From contig DBGO01000019.1 in the NCBI GenBank assembly GCA_002295925.1, positions 1-49,172 of the forward strand: DNA of 49,172 nt. The letters run 5' to 3'. The stretch is from Flavobacteriales bacterium UBA852 (GTDB lineage: Bacteria > Bacteroidota > Bacteroidia > Flavobacteriales_E > Vicingaceae). A program made the position numbers and the translations under genes. Below are positions 40,947 through 49,172 of this stretch, one piece after another. The notes below the pieces were generated by a model, which was not told the origin of the DNA, searched no databases, and worked only from the letters and a program-made list of their open reading frames with translations. Each line of letters begins with the position of its first letter. The first letter of the stretch is position 1.

Positions 40947-43900
40947 TTAAATATCTTTGGAAAGAGAAAGGTAAAAAATCGGTTTGTCTGTTCGAGTGCC
41001 ATCGGCTATACCCCATGCCCAATCGGTACGAATGAAATACCCCATAAACTTAAAACGCATCCCCCAACCATAACCGCCCACTATGGGTTCTCTGTTGGTA
41101 TTTACCACAACGGTTAACGGACCGGAAACTATGGTTTGTTTGTTCAAGCTGTTGTCTTTGCTGTAAGGGTCCCAACCGGTCCAAGCGCTTCCAATATCGC
41201 CAAAAGCAATTAACTGGAAATTGCGTATAAAATCGGATTGAATGGGTTTACGGATAAAATATTTGAATACGGGCCAACGAATTTCGTTATTGATAACAGC
41301 AAAATTGTTACCATTGCGAATGTTTTGCGGGAAACCTCTTAAATTGGCTGCCAGTGCTTGAAATTTATAGTTTTGCGAGTAATCGATATTGGTTGAACGC
41401 ATAAACATTTCTTGTTTGCCTAAAACCATCCAATCATCTACACTTCCCAAATAAAAAATTACTTTTTGATCGCCAAAAGAACTGCTTCCGGCAACACGAA
41501 AAACATAAATCAACTCACGGTGTATTTTTTGATAATGTCTGAAATCAAATCCCACCACATTGATTTGTCCGTTTTCATCGTACTTATCATATACCGGCTG
41601 ATAATGTTCGGCAAAAATACGGAAGCGCGTTCCGTACATAATGTTGAGCATTTTTTGACGCGTATTGTCAAAAACCAAAGCAATTTTACCAATTCCCCAA
41701 ACTTGATTTTTGTTTTCTGCTCCAAGCAAATTAACATCGGTAGCTTTGGCTATAAATTTATCGTGACGGGCTGTAATAGTTGTGCGCAAACTCAAAAACT
41801 CGTTGAACGGATAACGCAACGAATAATGTAATTGATTGGTTTTTGTATCCATTAAGCCATTGACCAATAAGAAATTATTGATTAAAAATGCCGTTTCTTT
41901 ATTGCGGTATTCCGTACGCGTAAAAGTATATTCTTTATCCAACCGGCGAACAAGGTTTTGATAAGTAACCGAATATTCATTGGCAGCGCCCAAACGCACA
42001 CTTCCTCTTATGCGATAATCTTCGAAAATATCAGAAGCACCAACTTGAAAGTTTCCGCCAATACCGGGACTGATATATGGTCCGCCATTGAACATTTGGT
42101 ATTGTTGATTGATGAATGAATTATTCAGTTGTGTGGTTGAGTTATCGCTAAAAAAAGATAAGTTGTAGTTGCGTTGATTGGGCAACTTAAATGCTTGTTC
42201 TTCATCAGTATTTTCTTTTTTAGCTTGATTATTTATAACAATTACCCTTGACTGTGGTTCGGAATCTTCATCCAAAAATTTATAATTTTTATAATTTATC
42301 TTTTGCGGCGACTGTGCTTCTTTTTTAATCGGGCGAGATTCAAAAACTATGGTATTTTGATAAGTTTGAGATTGTTGCTGTTTGTTTTGTTGGTCTGTAT
42401 TTTCATTTGTATTCTCAACGTTTTTATTTACCGGCTTTCCGCCAATAGCAGATAAGTTATTGTACGCCAAAATATATTTTTGATTATGAAATAATATTTC
42501 GGAATATTGACCGGTAACGGGTTCGATGTGATGTTCTAAAATATTTCGTTTGTAAAGGGTTAATAAGTGCGGTTTATAGAAATAACGGTAATGCACAATT
42601 GTATCAACGTAGGTAACGGCACTGTCGTAAACAGCAGAAAAACGAGCAATTTGATTTTGATAAGGGGTTAAATAAATAACAGAAGTATCGGTAAAATATG
42701 GTTGGCTTTCATCAATATATGGTGAATTGGTTACTCTTTTTAACACTTTGGGATTTTCAATATCCATTACAAATACATCTTTTCCTTTATGATAAATTTC
42801 CGGTTCCTGTTTTTGCTTTTTATCCGGAAGAGTATCATTTAAACGGTCGGAAACAAAAACAATCTTTTTTCCATCGGGCGAAAATTGCGGATGTAAATCG
42901 GTGTAAAAATCATCGGTTAATTTTTTGTGTGTATTGGCGCCAATATTATACAAATAAATATCGGGTTGCCCTTTGTAATAAGCCGAGAATACCATTTCCG
43001 TTCCTTTGGGTGAATAACTCATCCAAAGAATTTTTTCGAGGTTAAAGACTGTTTTCCAATAAAGCTCTTTAGTATCTACATTGTAAAAATTCAGTTTGAG
43101 CAATCCTTTTTCTTCGGTAATAAAAGCCAAAATTTCTCCGGTAGGATGCCAAGCCAAAACAGGATACGAATAATCATTGATACGGTCGGCTTTTTGTTCT
43201 TTCTTAAATATTCGCTTGGTTTTTCCGGTTGTTAAATCGGTTATAAACACTTTGTATTGCCCCATTTGATTGGTTACGTAAGCGGCATTTACCCCATCCG
43301 GACTTAAAACAAAATGCTGATATACACGGTTTTTCTTTATTTTTTTAGGAATGGTTTTATACCCCGACGGCATAGGCAAGGTTTGTTCGTTCAATTCAAA
43401 TTTCTTTCGGTAATACACCAACCATTCATTGACAATATTTTTTGTGGAAACGCCCAAAACAAACAAAAATCCTCTTTCTAAACTTTGGCTTACTTTGTTC
43501 ATAAACAAGATGTTGGGAATGACTTGTTTCCCGTATGTGTCGCCAATGTAATTCCATAAAGATTGTCCGGCAAGAATAGCTTCTTCACCGGTTAAGCGAT
43601 TAAATTTTTTGAACCTTCCGGAAAAAACGCCGTCTTTAATTATGTCTTGCTTTTCGACAGGTAAACCATCGTCGGCAATGTATTCGATAAGTCCACGAAT
43701 ATACCATTGAGGCAAATGCAATAAAGTGGAACTTTTAACCGCATCGCGCCAACTGCTGCCATACAACAGCTGATTGATTAGTACTTCGGCTATTCCGGCG
43801 CGAGTTTGACGTTTTAGCTTTTCGTAATCTCCTTCAAAATATAAAAATACTTTTGAACCGATAATTTTTGTTACACCGCCAATGTTATATTGTTCGCCGA

Positions 43901-44228
43901 GAGTTAATCCTACATTGCTTTGTTTGTAATGCGATTGTTTATTGTAAATAACAAATTGTATCTTTTCTTTTAAATAAAAATCGAGCAATTTTTGTTGCCG
44001 CTCTATTTCGTTTTTGGCATATTTGGCAGTAAATACAGCAATGTTTTTCCCCCCTTCGTAAAAATAGGTTTCATAATTTTCGAACCGGTAATATTGCCAT
44101 AAAAATTCATCGTATTGCACACGGTTTTTACCAAAATCGGTATGCGTTCCGTAATAGAACTGACCTTGCACAACGGCTCTGCAAAGCAATAGAGAAATGA
44201 TTAATGTTATTTTAAAAAAATGTTTCAA
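40947..44228 (-). CDS. TolB-like propeller with outer-membrane barrel and degenerate peptidase-MA domain
   Basis: This 1093-residue exported protein has a signal peptide (cut near residue 22) and an N-terminal domain (about 25-260) with the layout of gluzincin (peptidase MA) proteins. Where HExxH is expected it reads GIAEVLINQLL, and the later W-x-x-E-G is LPQWYIRGLIEYIAD, so the zinc ligands seem lost. A PD40/TolB-type beta-propeller follows (about 305-560; HLSPDG-like blocks such as LHPQFSPDGKKIVFVSDR). From about 700 to the end it looks like a beta-barrel (PYISPGIGGNFQVGASDIF, final FYLSLSKDI), so it probably sits in the outer membrane. Function is unknown. Confidence 0.72.
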   Translation of the reverse strand: MKHFFKITLIISLLLCRAVVQGQFYYGTHTDFGKNRVQYDEFLWQYYRFENYETYFYEGGKNIAVFTAKYAKNEIERQQKLLDFYLKEKIQFVIYNKQSHYKQSNVGLTLGEQYNIGGVTKIIGSKVFLYFEGDYEKLKRQTRAGIAEVLINQLLYGSSWRDAVKSSTLLHLPQWYIRGLIEYIADDGLPVEKQDIIKDGVFSGRFKKFNRLTGEEAILAGQSLWNYIGDTYGKQVIPNILFMNKVSQSLERGFLFVLGVSTKNIVNEWLVYYRKKFELNEQTLPMPSGYKTIPKKIKKNRVYQHFVLSPDGVNAAYVTNQMGQYKVFITDLTTGKTKRIFKKEQKADRINDYSYPVLAWHPTGEILAFITEEKGLLKLNFYNVDTKELYWKTVFNLEKILWMSYSPKGTEMVFSAYYKGQPDIYLYNIGANTHKKLTDDFYTDLHPQFSPDGKKIVFVSDRLNDTLPDKKQKQEPEIYHKGKDVFVMDIENPKVLKRVTNSPYIDESQPYFTDTSVIYLTPYQNQIARFSAVYDSAVTYVDTIVHYRYFYKPHLLTLYKRNILEHHIEPVTGQYSEILFHNQKYILAYNNLSAIGGKPVNKNVENTNENTDQQNKQQQSQTYQNTIVFESRPIKKEAQSPQKINYKNYKFLDEDSEPQSRVIVINNQAKKENTDEEQAFKLPNQRNYNLSFFSDNSTTQLNNSFINQQYQMFNGGPYISPGIGGNFQVGASDIFEDYRIRGSVRLGAANEYSVTYQNLVRRLDKEYTFTRTEYRNKETAFLINNFLLVNGLMDTKTNQLHYSLRYPFNEFLSLRTTITARHDKFIAKATDVNLLGAENKNQVWGIGKIALVFDNTRQKMLNIMYGTRFRIFAEHYQPVYDKYDENGQINVVGFDFRHYQKIHRELIYVFRVAGSSSFGDQKVIFYLGSVDDWMVLGKQEMFMRSTNIDYSQNYKFQALAANLRGFPQNIRNGNNFAVINNEIRWPVFKYFIRKPIQSDFIRNFQLIAFGDIGSAWTGWDPYSKDNSLNKQTIVSGPLTVVVNTNREPIVGGYGWGMRFKFMGYFIRTDWAWGIADGTRTDKPIFYLSLSKDI

Positions 44229-44319
44229 TCAATATCTTTTAAGAAACTGCAAGTTAATAAAATAACCGCAAATGCACAGTTGATTAAAACGATTTTTAAC
44301 GAAAATTATTGAGGGGAAT

Positions 44320-44982
44320 TTATGTCTTAAATTCGGCAATAATAGTTTCGGGACCGCGAACTTTTTGCCCCAACACTACTTTTACATCTACATCTAAAGG
44401 TAAAAGCAAATCTACTCTTGAGCCAAATTTTATGAATCCGCACTCTTGCCCCTGCTCCACTTTGTCGCCTTCTTTACCGTAAAAAACTATACGGCGAGCC
44501 ATTGCTCCGGCAATTTGCCTGAACAAAACACTTTTGCCATTTTCGTTTTCTACCACTACGGTAGTGCGTTCGTTTTCGGTAGATGATTTTGGATGCCAAG
44601 CTACTAAATACAACCCCGGATGATATTTGAAATATTTAATTTTCCCACCTATCGGATACCGGTTGATATGTACGTTAGTTGGCGACATAAAAATTGATAT
44701 CTGTAAGCGCTTTTCGTGAAAATATTCATCTTCCATTACTTCTTCTATCACCACTACTTTTCCGTCGGCAGGTGCTACTACAAGATTTTCACCTTTGGTT
44801 ACTTTACGTTTTGGCACACGAAAAAATTGCAAAATTGCCACAATAAGAAATGCGCTAACCAGCCAAACCAAGTAATGAACAAAGTTATATGAGTGATTAA
44901 AATATTGGTCTATTATGTTTATGATAATAACAAACGTGAAGACAATTGCTATTGAGGGGTATCCTTCTTTGTGTAACTTCAT
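44320..44982 (-). CDS. psd: Phosphatidylserine decarboxylase
   Basis: The 220-residue pro-enzyme has two N-terminal membrane helices (about 10-27 and 37-54). Self-cleavage occurs at the Gly-Ser pair in FIKFGSRVDLLLP (Ser188), which makes the pyruvoyl cofactor; this is the short Psd type. The catalytic SIFMSPTNVHINRYP block is present with its His. It makes phosphatidylethanolamine from the product of CdsA and PssA. The gene lies 18 bp after cdsA, with a -7 box in the gap that would give a leaderless transcript. Confidence 0.93.
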   Translation of the reverse strand: MKLHKEGYPSIAIVFTFVIIINIIDQYFNHSYNFVHYLVWLVSAFLIVAILQFFRVPKRKVTKGENLVVAPADGKVVVIEEVMEDEYFHEKRLQISIFMSPTNVHINRYPIGGKIKYFKYHPGLYLVAWHPKSSTENERTTVVVENENGKSVLFRQIAGAMARRIVFYGKEGDKVEQGQECGFIKFGSRVDLLLPLDVDVKVVLGQKVRGPETIIAEFKT

Positions 44983-44986
44983 CGGA

Positions 44987-44994
44987 CAAAAATA
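44987..44994 (-). promoter_or_regulatory. -7 box TATTTTTG of psd inside the cdsA-psd gap
   Basis: A perfect TAnnTTTG on the minus strand ending 4 bp before the ATG at 44982. It would give psd an extra leaderless transcript beside readthrough from cdsA. Confidence 0.45.
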
Positions 44995-45000
44995 GCGTTT

Positions 45001-45819
45001 TTAGTGAGAAATTAAAAACAGATAAGTAAAAACTGCCGGCGCAGCAAAGAGCACACTGTCAAAACGGTCGAGGATTCCGCCATGACCGGGCAAAATGGTT
45101 CCCGAATCTTTTATTTCTGCCGAACGTTTGAGCATTGATTCGGTTAAATCGCCAAATGTGGCTGTAACTGTGGCTATAACAGCAATAAATATCCAATCGA
45201 ACATTTCGTAAGAGGTAAAGTATTTACTGATAACCACGGCTGAAACAATTGCCAAAATTATTCCTCCGATAAATCCTTCCCACGTTTTTTTGGGTGAAAT
45301 GCGTTCAAAAAGTTTGTGCTTTCCCAAAAATCTTCCGCTTAAATAAGCGCCTGTATCATAAGTCCAAATAATTATAAAAAAGCCAAATAAAATTTCATTA
45401 TTGAACGAATCGGTTATTTCATAATTTTTAAATGTTCCTAATTTATACAGCATATAAAAAGGAAATAAAATGTAAAGCCAGCCCAAAATTGAAAATGCAA
45501 TATTTTTAAAAGGATTGCTTGTTTTTTTATACAACTCGGCAATAAACACCAGCAGCAACGAAGGTATTAATAATACTGTCCATTTTGTTTGCAACACATT
45601 TACTTCTGTAAAAAATAACAAACACAAGTTTATTATTCCCAATAAAAAAGCCAGAGTAAAATCGGTTTTAACATTGAGCAATTTGGCAATTTTATAAAAT
45701 TCATCCAACCCCAGCACAGAAACCAATACAGCCAATGCTATTGTTGTAAAATCGCCAAAATAAACTGCCGATAATACTGTCAATATAAAGAAAAATCCGG
45801 TTATGGCTCTGGTTAACAT
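45001..45819 (-). CDS. cdsA: Phosphatidate cytidylyltransferase CdsA
   Basis: This 272-residue integral membrane enzyme makes CDP-diacylglycerol from phosphatidate and CTP. It has about eight hydrophobic helices and the CdsA signature at the C-terminus: LTESMLKRSAEIKDSGTI, then LPGHGGILDRFDS, in which the catalytic Asp residues and the DRFDS box are intact. It is in the ftsH-cdsA-psd order typical for Bacteroidota. The start at 45819 is 11 bp downstream of the DUF2007 gene's stop. Confidence 0.94.
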   Translation of the reverse strand: MLTRAITGFFFILTVLSAVYFGDFTTIALAVLVSVLGLDEFYKIAKLLNVKTDFTLAFLLGIINLCLLFFTEVNVLQTKWTVLLIPSLLLVFIAELYKKTSNPFKNIAFSILGWLYILFPFYMLYKLGTFKNYEITDSFNNEILFGFFIIIWTYDTGAYLSGRFLGKHKLFERISPKKTWEGFIGGIILAIVSAVVISKYFTSYEMFDWIFIAVIATVTATFGDLTESMLKRSAEIKDSGTILPGHGGILDRFDSVLFAAPAVFTYLFLISH

Positions 45820-45830
45820 TCTTATTTTTT

Positions 45831-46076
45831 TTAATTATCCGAATTAAATTTTTTATCCAAAAGATAATTTGCCTTTATCACATCTTTGGTGTTTACAAAC
45901 ACTTCTATCTCTCCGGTTGTAATATGCAACTGCACTGTGTCTTTTTTGTTTACAATAAAAGCCGGCACATTGTTTTGCTTTAAATATTCAGTTATACCAA
46001 TAGCTTCTATCATATCGAGCGTGGAAAATACGGCTATAAAATGTTCGGCGTTATTTTCCTTGTTCCGGTTGCTCAT
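45831..46076 (-). CDS. DUF2007 small protein
   Basis: An 81-residue protein from the ATG at 46076. It has the DUF2007 pattern: FIAVFSTLDMIEAIGITEYLKQNNVPAFIVNKKD followed by IEVFVNTKDVIKANYLLDKKF, a ferredoxin-like fold thought to bind small molecules or proteins. The gene starts 26 bp inside the end of ftsH, so translation may be coupled. A longer open frame from 46178 exists, but its start lies well inside ftsH and adds only basic residues coded by the ftsH tail in another frame. Confidence 0.78.
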   Translation of the reverse strand: MSNRNKENNAEHFIAVFSTLDMIEAIGITEYLKQNNVPAFIVNKKDTVQLHITTGEIEVFVNTKDVIKANYLLDKKFNSDN

Positions 46077-48150
46077 TGGTTTGTTGCTCTTCAGTGCCCG
46101 AGGATTCACTTTCGGTAGCTTCTTCCTCTTTTTTATCTTTATTGTTTTTATCCGGTTTGTCAGCTTTTTCTTTTGCAATCACATCTTCGGGTAAAGATGA
46201 TGTTTCTTCGGGTGATTTATGTATCAGCTCATCATCTTCCGGAAACGGACGCTTACCAAATATTTTTTCTAAGTCTTCTTTAAAAATAACTTCGTTTTTC
46301 AATAAACTTTCAGCCAATTCGGCTAATTTATCTTTATTTTCCGACAACAGTTTTTTGGCTCTTTCGTATTGCTCTTCAATAATTTTATGCACTTCTTCAT
46401 CAATTATTTCAGCAGTTTTTTCGCTGTAAGGTTTAGAGAAAGAATAATCCGCTTGTCCGGTAGAATCGTAATAACTGATGTTGCCCAGTTTATCGGTTAA
46501 ACCGTAAATAGACACCATTGCGTAGGCTTGTTTGGTTACTTTTTCCAAATCGCTTAATGCTCCGGTAGAAATTTTACCAAAAACCACTTCTTCGGCGGCT
46601 CTACCACCCAATGCGGCACACATTTCATCAAGTAATTGTTCGGTGGTGGTAATTTGTCGCTCTTCGGGCAAATACCACGCTGCTCCTAACGAACGTCCGC
46701 GCGGAATAATGGTTACTTTTACCAGTGGTGAGGCATATCTTACCAACCAACTTACTGTTGCGTGTCCGGCTTCGTGGAAAGCTATGGTTTTCTTTTCGGT
46801 ATCGCTGATGATTTTGTTTTTCTTCTCCAATCCACCGATAACACGGTCAATTGCATCAAGAAAATCTTGCTGGCTGACAGATTTTTTCTTTTTACGCGCG
46901 GCAATCAATGCTGCTTCGTTACAAATGTTTGCAATATCGGCGCCAGAAAATCCGGGTGTTTGACGCGACAAGAAATCAACATCTACCGTATTATCAATTT
47001 TAATTTTTTTCAAATGCACTTCAAAAATTTCTTGGCGCTCTTTTAAATCGGGTAAATCGACATAAATAATTCTATCGAAACGTCCCGGACGGGTTAATGC
47101 TCTATCCAATACATCGGCACGGTTGGTAGCAGCCATTACAATTACGCCGGTGTTTGTGCCAAAACCATCCATTTCGGTTAACAGTGCATTTAATGTATTT
47201 TCGCGCTCATCATTGGCTCCTTGCGCAATGCCTTTTCCTCTGGCTCTACCAATGGCATCAATTTCATCAATAAATATAATTGAAGGTGCTTTTTCTTTGG
47301 CTTGTTTAAACAAATCACGCACACGCGAAGCACCTACCCCAACAAACATCTCGACAAAATCGGAACCCGAAAGCGAGAAAAACGGCACTTTAGCTTCGCC
47401 GGCAACAGCTTTTGCCAACAAGGTTTTACCTGTTCCGGGAGGACCTACAAGCAATGCTCCTTTTGGAATTTTGGCACCCAGTGCAGTATATTTTTTTGGG
47501 TGTTTTAAGAAATCGACTATTTCTTGTACTTCTTCTTTTGCACCTTCCAATCCGGCTACATCTTTAAACGTAACATTGGTACTTTTTCCATTGTCGAAAA
47601 CTTGTGCTCTTGATTTTCCGATATTGAATATTTGTCCACCCGGTCCACCCGGACCGCCGGCCATTCGTTTCATTATAAACATCCATATCCCGACAAATAT
47701 CAAAATAGGAAGAATCCATGCCAATAAATTACCCAGCCAATCTTCGCGAATTTCAAAATCGAGTTTAAAACCGTATTCTTTACTTAGGTTTTTCAAGTCG
47801 TCGCCGTAAACTTCAAGCGAACCGATTTCGAATGTAAATTGCGGTCCGTATTGATTGAATACCGACTTGCTTACTTTTGATTTATATTCTTCTTTTTGCA
47901 ATGCTTCGGGTTTGAGATAAACCTCGGCAATATGATTATTGACTATGGTTAATTTAGCCACATCGCCTTCTTTTGCCATTTCTTCAAAATCGGCAATGGT
48001 AATTTCCGAACCTGCCGGTGCGTTGTTAAATAATGATAAGGTTATCAGAAAAATACCGATAATGGCATAAATCCAATAAAAATTGAATGATGGTTTTTGA
48101 TTCCCTTTTGGCATTTTGGGAAAATTATTTTTTTTACGCTTTTGTGTCAT
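46051..48150 (-). CDS. ftsH: ATP-dependent zinc metalloprotease FtsH
   Basis: A 699-residue FtsH that degrades misfolded or regulatory membrane proteins. It has an N-terminal membrane helix (about 27-43), a periplasmic domain, a second helix (about 140-160), the AAA ATPase domain with Walker A GPPGTGKTLLA and Walker B IIFIDEIDAIGRAR, then TRPGRFDRIIYVDLPDL, and the M41 peptidase domain with HEAGHA zinc motif and a late third Asp ligand region. The long acidic, Glu/Lys-rich C-terminal tail (last about 50 residues) is typical of Bacteroidota FtsH. It lies 28 bp after rsfS. Confidence 0.96.
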   Translation of the reverse strand: MTQKRKKNNFPKMPKGNQKPSFNFYWIYAIIGIFLITLSLFNNAPAGSEITIADFEEMAKEGDVAKLTIVNNHIAEVYLKPEALQKEEYKSKVSKSVFNQYGPQFTFEIGSLEVYGDDLKNLSKEYGFKLDFEIREDWLGNLLAWILPILIFVGIWMFIMKRMAGGPGGPGGQIFNIGKSRAQVFDNGKSTNVTFKDVAGLEGAKEEVQEIVDFLKHPKKYTALGAKIPKGALLVGPPGTGKTLLAKAVAGEAKVPFFSLSGSDFVEMFVGVGASRVRDLFKQAKEKAPSIIFIDEIDAIGRARGKGIAQGANDERENTLNALLTEMDGFGTNTGVIVMAATNRADVLDRALTRPGRFDRIIYVDLPDLKERQEIFEVHLKKIKIDNTVDVDFLSRQTPGFSGADIANICNEAALIAARKKKKSVSQQDFLDAIDRVIGGLEKKNKIISDTEKKTIAFHEAGHATVSWLVRYASPLVKVTIIPRGRSLGAAWYLPEERQITTTEQLLDEMCAALGGRAAEEVVFGKISTGALSDLEKVTKQAYAMVSIYGLTDKLGNISYYDSTGQADYSFSKPYSEKTAEIIDEEVHKIIEEQYERAKKLLSENKDKLAELAESLLKNEVIFKEDLEKIFGKRPFPEDDELIHKSPEETSSLPEDVIAKEKADKPDKNNKDKKEEEATESESSGTEEQQTNEQPEQGK

Positions 48151-48178
48151 TTTATTATTCTTTAACTATTTGGAATTT

Positions 48179-48538
48179 TTATTCTGTTTCTTCAATAATG
48201 GTTACCGGAGCATCTGCCCATAAGTCTTCAAGACGGTAAAAATCGCGTGTTTCGGGTTGAAAAACATGCACCACTACATCGGCATAATCGAGCAAAATCC
48301 ACTCGGCATTTTGCCAACCTTCGGTATGCCAAGGTTTTTCGTTTAATGCTTTACGCGATTCTTCCACTACAGCATCTGCCAAAGCCGAAACATGCGTATT
48401 GGATGTTCCGCTGGCAATAATGAAATAATCGCAAACAGCATTGGGTAAATTTTTCAATTCAATTACGCGAATATCTTTTCCTTTTTTGTCTTGTAATCCT
48501 TTTACGGCAACTTCTACAAGGTGTTTTGAGTTTGTCAT
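48179..48538 (-). CDS. rsfS: Ribosome silencing factor RsfS
   Basis: A 119-residue RsfS/Iojap-family protein that binds L14 of the 50S subunit and blocks subunit joining in starvation. The VEVAVKGLQDKKGKDIRVIELKNL start, CDYFIIASGTSNTHVSALADAV and the C-terminal WILLDYADVVVHVF block match the family. It heads the rsfS-ftsH-cdsA-psd run, with a promoter at 48566-48573. Confidence 0.95.
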   Translation of the reverse strand: MTNSKHLVEVAVKGLQDKKGKDIRVIELKNLPNAVCDYFIIASGTSNTHVSALADAVVEESRKALNEKPWHTEGWQNAEWILLDYADVVVHVFQPETRDFYRLEDLWADAPVTIIEETE

Positions 48539-48565
48539 TTATTTTATGCAATAAATTTTGTGCGG

Positions 48566-48573
48566 CAAAGATA
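48566..48573 (-). promoter_or_regulatory. -7 box TATCTTTG of the rsfS-ftsH-cdsA-psd operon
   Basis: A perfect TAnnTTTG on the minus strand, 27 bp before the rsfS ATG. There is no obvious -33 TTTG at the usual place. Confidence 0.5.
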
Positions 48574-48717
48574 CTATTATTCATTGAGTAAATGAAACTA
48601 CTGTTTGACAAGTGGTATTTATTTATGTTTTCTTAACAACTTTTATTTTTCTATCTGTGAGGAAATTTTATTTAAAATTAGAATCCCAACGCTATTTTTC
48701 CTTATAAAAAAGAAATA

Positions 48718-48725
48718 TATTTTTG
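48718..48725 (+). promoter_or_regulatory. -7 box TATTTTTG before the orphan peptide gene
   Basis: A perfect TAnnTTTG in the 252-bp AT-rich gap between rsfS and the 96-residue gene; it would give a leader of about 58 nt. The rest of the gap has the rsfS promoter and the 18-bp shared sequence. Confidence 0.38.
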
Positions 48726-48760
48726 TTTCTTTTTAATATTTATCTATAATTAACGTTATA

Positions 48761-48778
48761 TTTAACCTTAAATTTTAA
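48761..48778 (+). repeat. 18-bp sequence shared with 2987-3004
   Basis: Identical to 2987-3004 and, like it, just ahead of a start codon (12 bp before the ATG at 48791). Confidence 0.35.
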
Positions 48779-48790
48779 AAAAACAGACTT

Positions 48791-49081
48791 ATGAAAACAA
48801 TATTTATTTACTCCTTAACTATACTATTTTTTATGATACATGTAATCACAACTCCCAATAAAAACGTTCAGAAACAAAAAAATTCACAACCACAAGATAC
48901 TGCTAAGCAAAAAGAATTAAAATGCTCGAAGAAATTACCGGAGGGACGACTAATGCTAGATGGTGGAAGGGTTCCAAAAAAATTTCCACATATTGATACA
49001 TCCGTAGCATTTTCGGGAGTTAATTTCAGTATGAAGTCTAATGCAATTTATTTTAGTAATAATCTAAAATATAAGGTTTAA
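48791..49081 (+). CDS. Orphan secreted small protein, 96 aa
   Basis: No family is recognised. An N-terminal hydrophobic stretch (about 3-19, IFIYSLTILFFMIHVI) suggests a signal peptide or anchor. The mature part is basic and Lys-rich, with a single Cys (KELKCSKKL) and no repeats. The TAA at 49079-49081 overlaps the first base pair of the 23-bp direct repeat. Composition is AT-rich, as in the orphan gene at 28270. It could be the first of several genes beyond the window edge. Confidence 0.5.
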   Translation: MKTIFIYSLTILFFMIHVITTPNKNVQKQKNSQPQDTAKQKELKCSKKLPEGRLMLDGGRVPKKFPHIDTSVAFSGVNFSMKSNAIYFSNNLKYKV

Positions 49082-49102
49082 CCCGTTGTGCATTTAGGCT
49101 AA
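49080..49102 (+). repeat. 23-bp direct repeat, copy 1
   Basis: Runs from AACCCGTTGTGC to TTAGGCTAA and is identical to 49150-49172, 70 bp further on. It starts at the stop codon of the orphan gene. The bases between the copies (47 bp) are unique within the window. Confidence 0.8.
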
Positions 49103-49149
49103 ATTAACTTTTAAATTATTGATATTCCTGTTAAAAACAAATTTATTCA

Positions 49150-49172
49150 AACCCGTTGTGCATTTAGGCTAA
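49150..49172 (+). repeat. 23-bp direct repeat, copy 2 (cut by window end)
   Basis: Identical to 49080-49102 up to the last base of the window, so the real repeat may be longer to the right. Bases before the shared AACCC differ, so the left boundary of the repeat is at 49150. Confidence 0.8.

Noticed and set aside
46077..46178. N-terminal extension of the DUF2007 gene into ftsH
   Set aside because: The added residues are only basic and come from the ftsH tail in another frame; the family begins at the ATG at 46076.
47123..47809. 228-residue open frame antisense to ftsH, and similar antisense frames at 46076 and 46532
   Set aside because: They lie wholly opposite the well-conserved ftsH, have low-complexity Ser/Pro-rich translations and no start context; they are shadows of its codon bias.
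49076..49082. Integron attC site (GTTTAAC matches RYYYAAC)
   Set aside because: No matching GTTRRRY partner at a fitting distance, and the second repeat copy does not have the RYYYAAC sequence before it.
49080..49172. CRISPR array starting at the right edge
   Set aside because: Only two copies are visible, the second is cut off, the repeat right boundary is unknown, and there are no cas genes in the window. Kept as an open question, not called.

Overview
The window is a roughly 35% GC chromosomal segment from a Bacteroidota bacterium, probably a free-living or environmental member; the family cannot be fixed from sequence alone. The evidence is two type IX secretion cargo proteins (a type B C-terminal domain at 2-565 and a type A sorting domain on the M14 peptidase at 28825-31188), many TAnnTTTG -7 promoter boxes typical of this phylum, mostly weak or absent Shine-Dalgarno sequences, and gene orders common in Bacteroidota: rsfS-ftsH-DUF2007-cdsA-psd, the yceD-rpmF-plsX-fabH-accB-accC block, and ftsK next to lolA. 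There are no phage, IS or complete CRISPR structures.

Layout. 1-5.3 kb: end of a T9SS cargo gene; a minus-strand operon of a 6-pyruvoyl-tetrahydropterin synthase/QueD homologue, a 62-residue membrane peptide and a degenerate aromatic amino acid hydroxylase; a divergent small membrane protein with ebfC; a MoeB/ThiF-rhodanese protein; and a YdcF/ElyC protein. 5.3-12 kb: dCMP deaminase with a C-terminal processing protease, hotdog thioesterase, DedA protein, RecG, tRNA-His and a DUF4197 lipoprotein. 12-17.7 kb: a ketoacyl-ACP synthase III-like enzyme, an Smr protein, and a tightly coupled Nudix / metallopeptidase / glycosyltransferase / flippase run. 17.8-23.1 kb: FtsK, LolA-like protein, L-2-hydroxyglutarate oxidase and a secreted unknown. 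23.2-33.2 kb: a propeller-SpoIIE phosphatase, methyltransferase plus ZIP transporter, an AT-rich orphan, a secreted carboxypeptidase, a lipoprotein and a SiaB/SiaC pair. 33.3-49 kb: Bcp peroxiredoxin, RecA, the fatty acid/phospholipid genes (accC, accB, fabH, plsX, rpmF, yceD), pdxA, a large TolB-like outer-membrane protein, psd, cdsA, DUF2007, ftsH and rsfS, then an orphan secreted peptide and two copies of a 23-bp direct repeat cut off by the window end.

How genes work together. PlsX, FabH and AccBC start fatty acid and phospholipid synthesis, and CdsA and Psd make phosphatidylethanolamine. SiaB/SiaC and the SpoIIE phosphatase could form a partner-switching circuit. The Nudix-to-flippase run suggests an envelope glycan function.

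The most unusual content is the 508-residue hydroxylase-fold protein, which appears to have lost two of its three iron ligands yet sits in an operon with a pterin-synthase homologue. Next come a group of genes whose -7 box lies only 3-5 nt from the ATG (predicted leaderless mRNAs), a TolB-like protein with a seemingly dead metallopeptidase domain, and the truncated repeat cluster at the right edge. Family assignments come from reading motifs and from memory of the families; no database search was run.
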